Origin: Phymatolithon calcareum
Lineage: Eukaryota > Rhodophyta > Florideophyceae > Hapalidiales
DNA length: 64,000 nt
NCBI GenBank assembly: GCA_977006965.1
Contig: OZ345376.1
Span: 1,116,001-1,180,000 of the forward strand
Reading direction: 5' to 3'
A program made the position numbers and the translations under genes. Shown piece by piece: positions 22,074 to 32,084 of the stretch (positions within the stretch are counted from its first letter, which is position 1; each line of letters starts with the position of its first letter). The notes beneath the pieces were generated by a model. It was not told where the DNA came from. It made no database searches and saw nothing but the letters and a program-made list of their open reading frames with translations.

Positions 22074-23498
22074 CTAAGCGGCTGCGATGGCGACGTCGCT
22101 GGTTAGCACGTCGCCACGCAGTGTTACGTGGCTGCGGATAATACTTCGTCGCGCCTCCTCGCGCTTTCTCTCCATCAATTGCGAGAGTGCCTGGACATTT
22201 AGAGTTGTTGCTGTGTCATTTGCATCACGCGCGCGCGGAGTGCCCGGTAACAGAGATGGGTTTAACGACCATAAGCCTGCACGTCTGAACGAGGCCGTAA
22301 CGTTACTGCGCGTAAAGGATTCGTAGTACGCCTCACGGAGCACAGCACAGTAGTCGTACATGTCTAGCTTGCTAATTTCGTCCGTCTTGATCAGCTTCGC
22401 GATTGCGTCGTTGAATGCCGTCTTGAACGCCTCAAACAGAACAACATCGCATGGTTGCGTCTTGTCCGAGGTGTGCGCGGCCAATGCGTACACCTCGATG
22501 TTGTTCTGACGGAAGAGGTGCAGCACTCTTCGAGACATGTGGGCCACATACCCGTCGTAGGTAAGCAGCACTTTGCGGCTGTTGGCAGTAAGGTCGCGCA
22601 CGCTGTTGACAAAGTTGACACCCCAATTGTAGAAGTTCTCCGTGTCAATTCCACCGCCCTCCTCACGAAGCGCCACGCAGGCGCCGTGTGGAAGTAAGCT
22701 CGCGTACGTTTGCACCTCCACTCTCCCATTCACTAACACTTGCCTGTAAGGCAAACGCTTGCCCCTAAAGACGAACAATGGCGGGCCAGTCTCTCCCACC
22801 GCGCTTACTACTGGTAGTATCGACTCGCGCGTGGCCCGCATGAACTCAAGACGCGAAAAATCTTGTTTGCTTCCGCGCCGCATGTAGCGCCGCTTTCGCG
22901 AATTGCCCCACGCGTCGCGGCCAGCCGTTTCACCTGTCTCGTCCAGATTCCACATTCGAGTCGCGCCTATGTCGTGGGTCTTAATAAGCTTCTTGACAGT
23001 TGCAAAGTGCGTAGTGAGCTTTTCTGCATGCACAGCCGCGAAGCGCTTGCCATCCTGACGCAGAGGGACTACGAACTTGAGTTTGCTCTGATGCCGACGC
23101 TCGAGCGCGCGCACAAACTTGATATGCGGTCTGTTGTTCTTAAATGCAAGAGCAGCACGGCGTATAGCGGGAAGATGCTCGACGAACAGAGTGAGTGCGT
23201 CGTACCGGTGATGTCGCGTGAGCGGAACACCGTGGTCTGCAAACCATTGCAACATATTTACAACAACTGACTCTTCGGTAGCAGTGAGACTTGTTGGCCG
23301 CCCCGCCTTGGCTCGCACAGATCGGTGACGATCTCGTCCCAAAGCGTCGATCAGCGTAAACTTAGGGACATGGAATCGCTTCTGCGCCTCGCGATAGCTC
23401 ATGTTGTGCTTCTTTATTGCTTCATGCGCTTCGCGAGCCGGCGCTGTGCTGTCTTCGGATTCATGATGCGCCAGTCCGGCGCGTGGGTAGCTGCACAT
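22074..23498 (-). CDS. pogo/Tigger-like DDE transposase, intact
   Basis: 474 codons, uninterrupted. The N-terminal ~60 residues look like a helix-turn-helix of the Psq/CENP-B type (SYREAQKRFHVPKFTLIDAL). The catalytic core has WNLDETG (D186), LLTYDGYVAH (D315) and HTSDKTQPCDVVLF (D351), matching the three acidic residues of the pogo branch of Tc1/mariner. The protein should bind terminal repeats and cut and paste DNA at TA sites in the nucleus. Base composition is visibly richer in G+C than the flanks, which suggests recent arrival or domestication. I could not find matching terminal repeats, so the element may have lost its ends or the gene may be domesticated. A pogo-type MITE with a perfect TIR lies at 46440. 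Confidence 0.88.
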   Translation of the reverse strand: MCSYPRAGLAHHESEDSTAPAREAHEAIKKHNMSYREAQKRFHVPKFTLIDALGRDRHRSVRAKAGRPTSLTATEESVVVNMLQWFADHGVPLTRHHRYDALTLFVEHLPAIRRAALAFKNNRPHIKFVRALERRHQSKLKFVVPLRQDGKRFAAVHAEKLTTHFATVKKLIKTHDIGATRMWNLDETGETAGRDAWGNSRKRRYMRRGSKQDFSRLEFMRATRESILPVVSAVGETGPPLFVFRGKRLPYRQVLVNGRVEVQTYASLLPHGACVALREEGGGIDTENFYNWGVNFVNSVRDLTANSRKVLLTYDGYVAHMSRRVLHLFRQNNIEVYALAAHTSDKTQPCDVVLFEAFKTAFNDAIAKLIKTDEISKLDMYDYCAVLREAYYESFTRSNVTASFRRAGLWSLNPSLLPGTPRARDANDTATTLNVQALSQLMERKREEARRSIIRSHVTLRGDVLTSDVAIAAA

Positions 23499-23702
23499 GT
23501 TGGTCGCCGGCTTCTGAATATTCGCGTGGTTTCCCGCTTATTTTCCTCTCCTTCTAAAACGGCTTTATCGGAACAGCTCAAACTTCGTCAAACATACAAT
23601 CATGAGGCGCAGAATCCATCGGGCAATTTTCAATTGAAAAATATGAGACATTTAGCCTCTATCTATTCCCGAAAAGACGTTAATGCGGCAGAAACTGACT
23701 AG

Positions 23703-25270
23703 ATCCTAATTTACAGATAAATTTGCTTGCTTTCACTGTCCAGTGATTTGGACACTGCGTCCCAATATTATGTCTCTCCCTTTATTTCAATTCCGATTTG
23801 GGAACCCGTTGGGCCTCTAGTGTGCTCGAAGATGGCGCAGCTGTTGTACAGGCCGACTCGGTTCGTCATATGATTGCAGATTGATGTAAACTGTAATTTA
23901 TCCAACACTTTTTTATTGGCTACTCAGTTATGAGTTTCCGCTATTTATTTGAATTATTTTGTTTTCCCATGGCAAAACGCATGTCCATTTTGTGCAAGTA
24001 TCCCACTGGGGGAGCGCGCGCCGTGAAAAATGCTAATTTTGTGCATATGCATATGCCGAAATCGGCACTTTTTGAAAAATGGTGTTTCAATATGCTGATC
24101 ACTGCATTTTGCACAGGTGCCTAGCCCCCTGCCAAGAGCAATTTTCTGCAAATTCGGGGAGGGCGATTTTTGTGAGCTGACTTGCATTTCGGAGAATACG
24201 CTTAACAATGAGCACAGGAACATTTACGTCCATGTCCGTAGCCCATGTTGTAAAATGAGCACTGGAGGAGCAAATTTTGAACCCTGTGCTGTATACAGCG
24301 CTTCAAAGCCCTCAATAGAAGACCTTCTGCTGAAAGTTTTAAATGGCGCTCTTCAGAGTGCTGTTCCTGGCGCTTTGATAAGTCTGGTTCATCGTTGCAC
24401 ACCTGTACAATAGATATTTCATTGCAGCATTGCTGTTGGGCCCTGCGGGAAGATTTTTTGTTCCCCTCGTGAATTTGTCAATGTCGGAACGTCGGCGGAA
24501 ATATTTCATTCCTTCATTTTGAAAGAACGAAAGCTATGGAGAAGTGACAACTATTCTCTTGGAAGTGAGCCTCTGTAGATCTGCACATTTCACCCGTTCC
24601 GTATTCCAGTGTGCTGTATTCTGCCTTTCCCCTAATGTGACGCTAGCAGCGTTTCGATGTCCTAAGTGTTCTCCACTCTATCATTTTCACTGCAATATTA
24701 AGCTTTTCTTGTACATCTAGGTTGCGTACGGGGCTAAAATGTGATTCCGGTTGACTCGGTGTGCCATGGGAGCCTATATGCTTTTGGGATATATCCAAGT
24801 TAGTTCCACCATCGATCTATGCAGTGCAGGACAACATCGAGTGAATGTTGTCGAACATCACTGGTGATTAATATTCTAGTTGTCTTAGATAACACCTTCA
24901 CTGCAGAGAAGGTGTTGTCTAAGACGAACGTTGACAACGAATTTTGAAAACCTGAAGGACCTAGAGATTATGGTGGGAGACCCTCACCATTAGAGAATCA
25001 TGACCAGCTGGAGAAATTGATTAGAGCGATTGAAAAATGTTGTATTGGGTCACGCCTTGGTCAATTATTACGTCCGATGGACACATACTGCGCACCCACA
25101 TGCTGCAGCTGCTGAGGATATCATAGAAAACTCTAGGAGGACGAACCGAACAAGTGAAGTAGGCATCGAGACGGACGAGAAGACTCGGCTGGGATGAAAC
25201 ATTAGGCAAGGTCACTAACGACTTTGCTTTCGTCGGATCCTGACGTACTCTCTGTCAATTAGAACCACTT
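23703..25270. other. Non-coding stretch
   Basis: No supportable gene. It holds a hairpin at 24882-24925 and otherwise low-complexity and AT-rich sequence. Confidence 0.4.
24882..24925. repeat. Short-loop palindrome
   Basis: Arms 24882-24899 and 24908-24925 (18 bp, one mismatch) flank an 8-nt centre containing CTGCAG. Confidence 0.85.
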
Positions 25271-25273
25271 CTG

Positions 25274-25895
25274 CTACGGGTCCCCAACAGCGGATACCCA
25301 GGAAGACATCAAGAATGGCTTTATCATCGCGTGTAGGTCTTGCGGCAGAAGCCCTCTCATTCGCTCTTGCAGGTGCTGTCTAGGTACTGTGTCGTACGCT
25401 GCCTTGATGTCCAATACAGCGATGCATCGCTGCCCTCGTTTTTGTAGTTCCAGCGCCTTCAATATTGCGAGCTCTATACTCTTCCCTTTTTGATATCCCA
25501 GCTGTATGTTGTGGTTGTTGTATCATTGACGGAGCATAATATCAATTGCGGACTCAACAACGTTTCGGACCTGACTCAGTAGGGATATGGGTCGAAAATG
25601 TTCTTGGATTGTCATGGTCTTCTTTCTTGTGCTGCGCGACCAGGAGAGCTTTCATCTATGATGTTGGAAGCGTTCCGCATCTTCCGCAGGCTGTCCATAG
25701 CTCAAAGACTAGGTCTGCGTATTCCTCAAGGTCCACTTTAAGCATTTCGGTCTCCACTCCGTCCAGGCCAGGGGCCTTTTTGGTCCGAGCTTTCAGCATT
25801 TGACTAGGACAGTCAAAGTACGAAGGTCTTGGTCGCCATCCCCCGACATCTCGGCATGTCTGGGAGACGTGGGCCGTGAACAAGGTGTCGTGCAA
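25274..25895 (-). pseudogene. LINE reverse transcriptase fragment
   Basis: Minus-strand frames give KKAPGLDGVETEMLK (RT motif 0-1 region), then LGYQKGKSIELAILKALEL and CIAVLDIKAAYDTV (motif A) down to SSWVSAVGDP. The catalytic FADD region is missing, so the piece is truncated. A frameshift separates the two blocks. Similar in layout to the fragment at 27240-28185 but not collinear with it in the window. Confidence 0.78.
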
Positions 25896-25899
25896 TGGT

Positions 25900-26062
25900 C
25901 TTCTCTGGGGTCAAAGCCCCGGAGAGAGAACATTGAACATATGCTTCTCTAGGGTCAAAGCCCCGGAGAGAGAATAATGCATATTTGCTTCTCTGGGGTC
26001 AAAGCCCCGGAGAGAGAATGGTGCATAGTTGCTTCTCTGGGGTCAAAGCCCCGGAGAGAGAA
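25900..26062. repeat. Four tandem 44-bp hairpin repeats upstream of the H4-RING gene
   Basis: Units start at 25900, 25944, 25988 and 26032, an exact 44-bp period. Each has the core CTTCTCTGGGGTCAAAGCCC followed by CGGAGAGAGAA, which folds into a stem of TCTCTNGGG/CCCNGAGA with a small loop. The spacers differ slightly. The array is ~380 bp upstream of the ATG at 26443. It could be a minisatellite or a cluster of protein-binding sites. Confidence 0.9.
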
Positions 26063-26382
26063 CATTGCAGATGTCAGAAGAGGGCAATCCAACGGCTCTC
26101 TTAAGTAATCTACTGTCACTAGCGCAGAAAACATGAATTTAGTTCGTAAATTCAATCCATAATTACCACCGCCCTAAGTCTCATCAGAAGGCACACAAAA
26201 CATACATGCAATACCTAAATTCATTTGGCGGTTGTATTGTAGTCGCCCTTTGTCTGCTCAGAAGGTGCATAAAACTTGCATTCAGCACCTAAATTATATT
26301 GATAAATTCCCATTGCGTTCAAAAAAAGTGGCGCCTAAATTCTGCCGGTTGGAATGTTCTGAAGAACAAAAAAGGAACACAG

Positions 26383-26390
26383 TATATAAA
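26383..26390 (+). promoter_or_regulatory. TATA box of the H4-RING gene
   Basis: TATATAAA at 26383-26390, 53 bp before the ATG at 26443, a fitting distance for a short 5' leader. The ATG context GCCATGG is favourable for initiation. Confidence 0.65.
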
Positions 26391-26442
26391 ATGATGTAGA
26401 GAAATATCCGCCGTTCGATAGCAAAGAAATCACTTTTGAGCC

Positions 26443-27096
26443 ATGGCACCTCCCCCGCTCGATCGCTGTCACCGTGGAAGAATCTCTGCACAACTTGTTC
26501 GCCGCTTGGCTCGGTGTGGTGGAATCAAGCGCATTTTAGGTATCCGCTATGGCCGGATTCGGAAGAACAAGGACAAAATTGAGTTGTCGCTTCTAAATCT
26601 CATTCAGAAGTCTACTCTAACTGTAACCCGTACAGAAACTCGTCGTTCATCCCTCGACGTTGCACGGTTCTCGACGGCCTCGAGTGGCGAAGTCTGGATA
26701 CCGTTCCCAAAAGAATGTGCAGTGTGTCTTGATACTCTGCAAGGAAATGTCGTAAAACTGTTTTGCGGCCACGTGTTCCACACAGTTTGCTTTGATCAGA
26801 TTGCTGCTCGTGCTGTTGCCGACGATAAAATACATCAGTGTTGCTTATGCAAATCTCCCGTTCTTCCCAAAATTCGATTTTATCCTTCGTTCAAGTCTAC
26901 GTACAAGACGGACGAGGAGGAGCATGTCACAGCTTGTGCTCCACTTCATCAAAAACAAATAGCAAAAAGGAGGGAGAAGAACAGAATAAGGAACGAGAGA
27001 AGGAATAGAAAAGAACAAGAAAACGAAACTCAACGCCAGCAGTTTTTACAGGATCTGTTAAAACTTTCCCCATCCATCGGAGACAAAAGTAAATGA
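26443..27096 (+). CDS. Histone H4-fold protein fused to a RING finger
   Basis: 217 codons, uninterrupted. Residues ~13-76 align with the histone H4 core: LVRRLARCGGIKRILGIRY matches the H4 stretch around IRRLARRGGVKRISGLIY, and LLNLIQKSTLTVTRTE then LDVARF match the following helices (H4 NVIRDAVTYTEHA and MDVVYA). The acetylatable N-terminal tail is much shorter than in H4. Residues 92-136 form a C3H2C3 RING: C92, C95, C108, H110, H113, C116, C133, C136. The last ~60 residues are a highly basic helix. Inference: a chromatin-bound E3 ubiquitin ligase, or a relic of one. It could also be a selfish-element gene. It has its own TATA box. I know of no such fusion. Confidence 0.82.
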   Translation: MAPPPLDRCHRGRISAQLVRRLARCGGIKRILGIRYGRIRKNKDKIELSLLNLIQKSTLTVTRTETRRSSLDVARFSTASSGEVWIPFPKECAVCLDTLQGNVVKLFCGHVFHTVCFDQIAARAVADDKIHQCCLCKSPVLPKIRFYPSFKSTYKTDEEEHVTACAPLHQKQIAKRREKNRIRNERRNRKEQENETQRQQFLQDLLKLSPSIGDKSK

Positions 27097-27239
27097 GTTG
27101 GAAACTTTCTCGTTGCTCACCATTGCGTCTGCTCCTGTAACAAAGCAACGATGACTAACTGTTCACTGATAGTCATCACCTACACAGACCAAGACATTGA
27201 AGACCAATCACCACGTCAAGCCACGACTACCTTGAGCAA

Positions 27240-28185
27240 GAGCCTGCGATGTAAGCGGAAGAGAAGCAGCGTAAACCGAGCATTAGGTGCTTCAGTACAC
27301 CAAAAGCGGTTCTCAGGTCATATCGCGAATGCGTGTAGTGCAGACAAGCAAAGGAAACCTGTGTTAGAAAGCTTCGCGCTCTCCAAGTAAATGCGAACGA
27401 GTATCAATGACGCGCTACTGCGAGCACCACGCAGAAAAGCACTCGTCCCGGACAAAATCGCGGTGGAAATGCTACAAGCAAGCCCTGGATTGAGTGGTGA
27501 TCTTGCGACGCTATTGGAAACATGCGGTAAACTTCGTTGTCTACCAACGCAATGGCGCCACGCAACCCTCCTTCCTATCACAAGAAAGGACCAGCCCACA
27601 TCCCAGGGAACAACCGCCCAATATCGCTTCTCAGCCAAGTGCGAATCATTACTAACTCCGCGATGGACTCCGCGATACGCGAACGCTACAAATTCCACCA
27701 GTTCCAGCTGGGCTCCCAGAAGAACAAAGGGACGGAACTCGCAATCCTAAGAGCGACGAGTACTATGAGGCGATGCCACCGATCCTCGATTTGTCCTCCG
27801 CTTATGACCGCATCTCACGAGATATCTTCCAACGCAGAGTCGAATCATGCCTACCCAAAGATATCGCAGAGATGGTCCAGTACCTACTTACGCCGTCGTG
27901 GATCACCTCAGCCGGAAACGAGGAAAGCCAGTAGCTCTTGATCGATCGCGGAGTCCCCCAGGGCTCTCCCCTGAGTCCCTGTCTTTAAAACATGTTCATG
28001 GACACCTTCGCCTTGAAAGTTGCGGGAGTGTCACCGCTCTTAGCAACTTACCTGGAAATTCTTTTCACAGATGACGTACAGCTACAAACTAAAAACTCGG
28101 ACGGAATGCAACGGCTGCTAGATGGGGCGACAAGCTGGCCAAGAGATGCATGTCGTGGAATACCTAAAAAGGAAAAAGCGAAGTT
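27240..28185 (+). pseudogene. LINE reverse transcriptase fragment
   Basis: Frames on the plus strand give, in order, a PDKIAVEMLQASPG motif 0 region, NNRPISLLSQVRIITNS, an SSAYDRIS motif A, GVPQGSPLSPCL (motif B, near 27952-27987) and FTDDVQLQTKNS (motif C, near 28067). Several frameshifts and stops interrupt it. It ends abruptly in KAKFFF where another LINE inserted in the opposite direction. Confidence 0.8.
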
Positions 28186-29046
28186 CTTCTTCTTCTTTAT
28201 TGCAGAAGACGTTAGCTAAAGTTAACATCTGGGGTTGTCAAGCAACTCCTCATTGTTCACGAATTTGAGTACTTCAAGCGATTTCTCCCTACATAATTCC
28301 TGTACCGTTTTAGGGCCTACTTTACCAATAGCCTGTCGTCTTGATAAAGCACGCCCACTGCAGCGAAGAAGTAAGTGAGCAACAGTCTCTTTAGTCCCAC
28401 CTGGACAGGCCTTGCACAAGGGGTCGTAGTCCACCGTGCCATCGTCCTTCCGGTGAAAAGCTGCTACCAGCGAGCAGCATTCTGTGGAAAGTTGATTTAG
28501 GATGACTTCAGCGCGTCTGTGACTAGTCCGGAGTTCTGGGGGTAGAAACTGTACACTTCTTGGTTTCATCGAATTGCGCGGTTCAATTATGGACCGCGCG
28601 GCTTCCATGGTCAAGGGTACGCCTTGATGCGTCACGAGATCTGATTCCGTAATGCCTCGGCTATCAATTTCGTCGGCTTTCTCGTTCCCAGGTATCACAC
28701 AGTGGTTTGGAACCCAAATCACCTCGATGGTGACGTTGTGGTCTATCAATGCCTCCATGGCTTCCCACAGCTTCCTTGTCATTTCGCCATACATCCGAGG
28801 CTGTCCGGCCAATGCATCCGGACAGCTCCTACTATCGGTGAACCACTTAATGTGTTGTCCGCCATCGAAGTTGTTGTACGACTTCGAAAGCTCGGACCGC
28901 CGCGAATACGTCGGCGTCGAAGGATAAGCCTGCGGAAGGTGTAGGGACACACCTCTGCACTGGCAGAAAGCAGTCCTCGTTACAATACACAAGGGGCCAC
29001 ACGGGACCCCAGAGACTACCCTCGATTTCCCTGCTGAGTCAAGCAA
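28186..29046 (-). pseudogene. LINE 3' part with RNase H domain and Cys-rich end
   Basis: 274-codon minus-strand frame. An RNase H domain is visible: IKWFTDSRSC, then WVPNHCVIPGNEKADEIDS, which fits the catalytic Asp and the HxxxxGNE-AD motif. It is followed by a CKACPGGTKETVAHLLLRC zinc-binding end typical of RNase H-bearing LINE clades. AATAAA occurs on the minus strand near 28194-28199, then a (GAA)n run, the likely 3' tail. The piece is 5'-truncated; no RT of this element is present. It collided with the plus-strand RT fragment at about 28185. Confidence 0.8.
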
Positions 29047-29849
29047 GGAAAATTATTGAGACAGCTATGGACATGAAGCTGCGCATAGTACACTCAAAGC
29101 ACTAGTATCAGCTTGTGTTCCAAAAGTAGAATTGCATTGAGCTGGCCATCCGAAGAGCTATTGAGCTACTAAAAGAGGATCAGGGATGTGGCCCAGTACT
29201 GGAATTTAATGCTGCCTACTATGCAGTCCCGACATCACACACTGCTTCTTATACGAAGTGCAATCGTGAAGCCTGACTTCATGTAGGACCAGTACCGAAG
29301 CACGCAAAGAAAAAGACACTAGTCGAAGAATGATGTAATGGCATTTCGAAGATTTCGAGTGATTCTGTGACATTGTCGTAGCTGTGTAGATTGTATTTGC
29401 TTAAGGTCTAGAAGATCCAACGCAAGAGAGCAATGGTGAGCTCAATGCCAACCATGCATCATGGATTCTCCTTACAGAGCAGTGGAATACAATAGAAAAG
29501 CAGTACTGAGAAATCCCGAGCTTTTGTCTACACTCCGCACGATCAGCCTCGTTTGTTCTGACGAAGGCAGTAACATTTCTATGGCTGATAGCTTCAGCGC
29601 GGAGAGAGAAGTCGTGGAAGGGAATCGCGAGGAAGACCACGCACAACTCGTGACAGACGAGGACGTTCTGGAGTGACTCGAGAAGGTGACGCATCGCATG
29701 GGTGGAAAATGCGCACCCCAGAGTCACATGGTATAATGCAAGAGGAGGAGTTTACTAATGGCTTTCTCTCGCAGAGATCAAAGCTTTTCTGCGAGTCTGC
29801 TATAGAGAAACTCAAGATTGAACTACAGGCTCAACAGTTAACATAAAGT

Positions 29850-30515
29850 CGCGTGGACCAAATCGTCGTCTTTTGTGGAGATTTGCTGCGACATTGCAAG
29901 ATTTGGATGAATGAATGGATTGCTCTAAATTCTACTGAAGCGGCACCAATTCGAATACGTGATCTATATCAGTACTTAGGAATTTTCTTCTATGTCATTT
30001 AACGGGCTTGAGTTTTGAGAAAACGATCGACATACAGAGGGAGCTTTGGAGCATTGTTCCTTCGTTGGAAAGAATAAGATTTATAAGCACCCTCATTCTG
30101 GCATACTCTGCCACTGGTCGAGGGGACTTACATGCGACCACGTGGGGAGCTCAAAGAGACAGGACTCAATATCTCAACACTTTTGAGCGAGCGGCATTTA
30201 AAATGTCGTGCAGATTTTTTTGACCCCAAACCATACGCTTTCCATTCTTCATGATGACGTGTACGGCACAAGAGCACATGACAATCAGGAAAAATCCTTG
30301 AGCAATCGAAAGACGGACAAAGAGGGGCATACAGCAGATGCAGTGGCTGACGTCTTGTTGCGCGTGACGCTCATGGTTCGATTTCGCCGCAGAGGCGAAA
30401 GTCAATTGACGAATGTATCAAAACTTATCGACAATATGATTGAAGGCCGGGGAGAACAATGCTTGCACGGTCTTGTTCTCCCATGCAACCGCGGATACGG
30501 CAGTAATGAGAGGTA
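29850..30515 (+). pseudogene. Degenerate DDE-type transposase-like region
   Basis: Broken frames contain RIRDLYQYLGIFFYVI, FFDPKPYAFPFF and, near 30485-30505, NRGYGSNE, resembling the DRGYG motif of some protist transposases. Stops and frameshifts are frequent. Family assignment is tentative. Confidence 0.35.
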
Positions 30516-31400
30516 AAAGTTCGAAGTTTAGTGGCTGCGATACACCACCGCTGGCATAAGTCCACAGCTCAACTAAATGCAGAGTACATCCGTAGAAGGC
30601 GGTTCACGAACCAGTCCGAACGTTTTAGGAGGTATTGGCATCCGAAAAATGACCATTCATAAATAAATCTTGCACAAACCATGTTTTTTCATAATTGTGA
30701 TTAATATGTGCCTTTCAAATGACCACTGTAGTGATCATTTGAAGTTTTGCGTCAAAATGGACAACTAAAGTAGGCTCGGATGTTCGGCACTGCCAGGTCT
30801 CTAGTACAAGATTGGGGCCGTTTTTAGCTACACGGACTTCGCGAGCGGATAGAACAAGGCACAAGCTACCATTCCTGTTCATTTCATTCTCAACAATGAA
30901 TTTGGACGAATTTGTGACACAAAATAGAAAATGACCGCTATAGTGGTCATGTTTTCCAATAGTAGGGATACTGTATTATATGCAGCTTTGTGCAGTTTTT
31001 CAAACGCGTTTTTCGTATTCTGCATTGATATTTTTGTACTTGACCCTCTAGATGAATGGTGATGTCACATTCGGGGTTCTGGAACGCCCTGAAACTCTTG
31101 AGCTCACACTGTCCGGTTGCCAACGCACTCTTGGAGACATCCCCTTGCCATTTGGCATAATTCCATCTAACCGAAGGAAAGTAGCATGTGCTCCATGGTA
31201 ATTTCCTCGAGTATAGGGACATACTCTAGGAAATTGGTCAAATGGTATTGTAGAATGTACATATCGTAATTCAGGATAGGAGTAGTGGGGGAGCAAATGT
31301 TAACATGAGAGTAGATTTTTCATTTTTATGACGTAGGCACGGTCACGACCGTAAGGTCCATGTTTGCGGGATCCTGCATGTCCTAGCACTCTCTTGGAAA
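30516..31400. other. Non-coding stretch with ATGACCACT palindromes
   Basis: Holds a short palindrome (TTCAAATGA...TCATTTGAA, 30716-30745) and a second related one near 30928-30949. These could be inner ends of a small MITE. No gene is supportable. Confidence 0.35.
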
Positions 31401-31401
31401 A

Positions 31402-31845
31402 ATGGAGAAGTTCAAAAGGAAATTCAACAACACCGAGATATCCGATGAGAGAGAGTATCGTCCGTGGAAGAGAATGGTGTTTTCTGGATATGTCCCAGCA
31501 CCCGTTTCTCCGCTTCGATCCCCCACTACCCGCCCTCTTGAAGAAACCCAGATTCGCCGGCCGCCCCCACATGGAGCTCTCCATGTGTCATCAGAGTCCA
31601 ACTCTGAGAGCGTCTCCACTGCAAGCCGTTCGGTCACTTTCCCGAATCATACGCGAGACAAAAAGTCCTGCTCGCCGACGCATCATCGTGCATACAATGA
31701 CATATTATACCCCGACCGCCAACCGTCGCTTACTCTAAGCGAGATGGACGCCGAGGAACAGTCTCATATCGTCGCGGCCACCAGCGCGACGGAGATCCCA
31801 TCCGACAATGATGAACAGTGCGAGAGTGCCGCGTCGGTGGACTAG
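31402..31845 (+). CDS. Hypothetical protein D near the A/B module
   Basis: 147 codons from the ATG at 31402. Composition: basic start (MEKFKRKFNN), a proline- and serine-rich middle (RSPTTRPLEETQIRRPPP) and an acidic end. No domain recognised; probably disordered. It may be the start of another gene A-like protein, since gene A also begins with a basic, Ser/Pro-rich disordered stretch. It lies ~240 bp before the end of gene C, on the opposite strand. Confidence 0.4.
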   Translation: MEKFKRKFNNTEISDEREYRPWKRMVFSGYVPAPVSPLRSPTTRPLEETQIRRPPPHGALHVSSESNSESVSTASRSVTFPNHTRDKKSCSPTHHRAYNDILYPDRQPSLTLSEMDAEEQSHIVAATSATEIPSDNDEQCESAASVD

Positions 31846-32084
31846 TTGTGAGTAGTCTTGGCCATTACCTAATCGAATCTCTTAGTGGAAGTAAAGAGAA
31901 GAGGAATTCATCATGGGCATTATTTTGTTGCCCACGCGTGCAATATAGCACGATTCTTGACACGCGCACTGTGACTGCGGGCCTTTGCGAGGATTAGCAG
32001 ATATACTGTGCATTGAAATCATAATTGAGATGGGATGAAGACGAGGAAATTATGACCTTCCCTTTTATTTTAAGGTCGTGTCAG

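Noticed and set aside
29461-29676. 71-codon plus-strand ORF
   Set aside because: Short, acidic, no recognised domain and no homolog in the window; likely chance.
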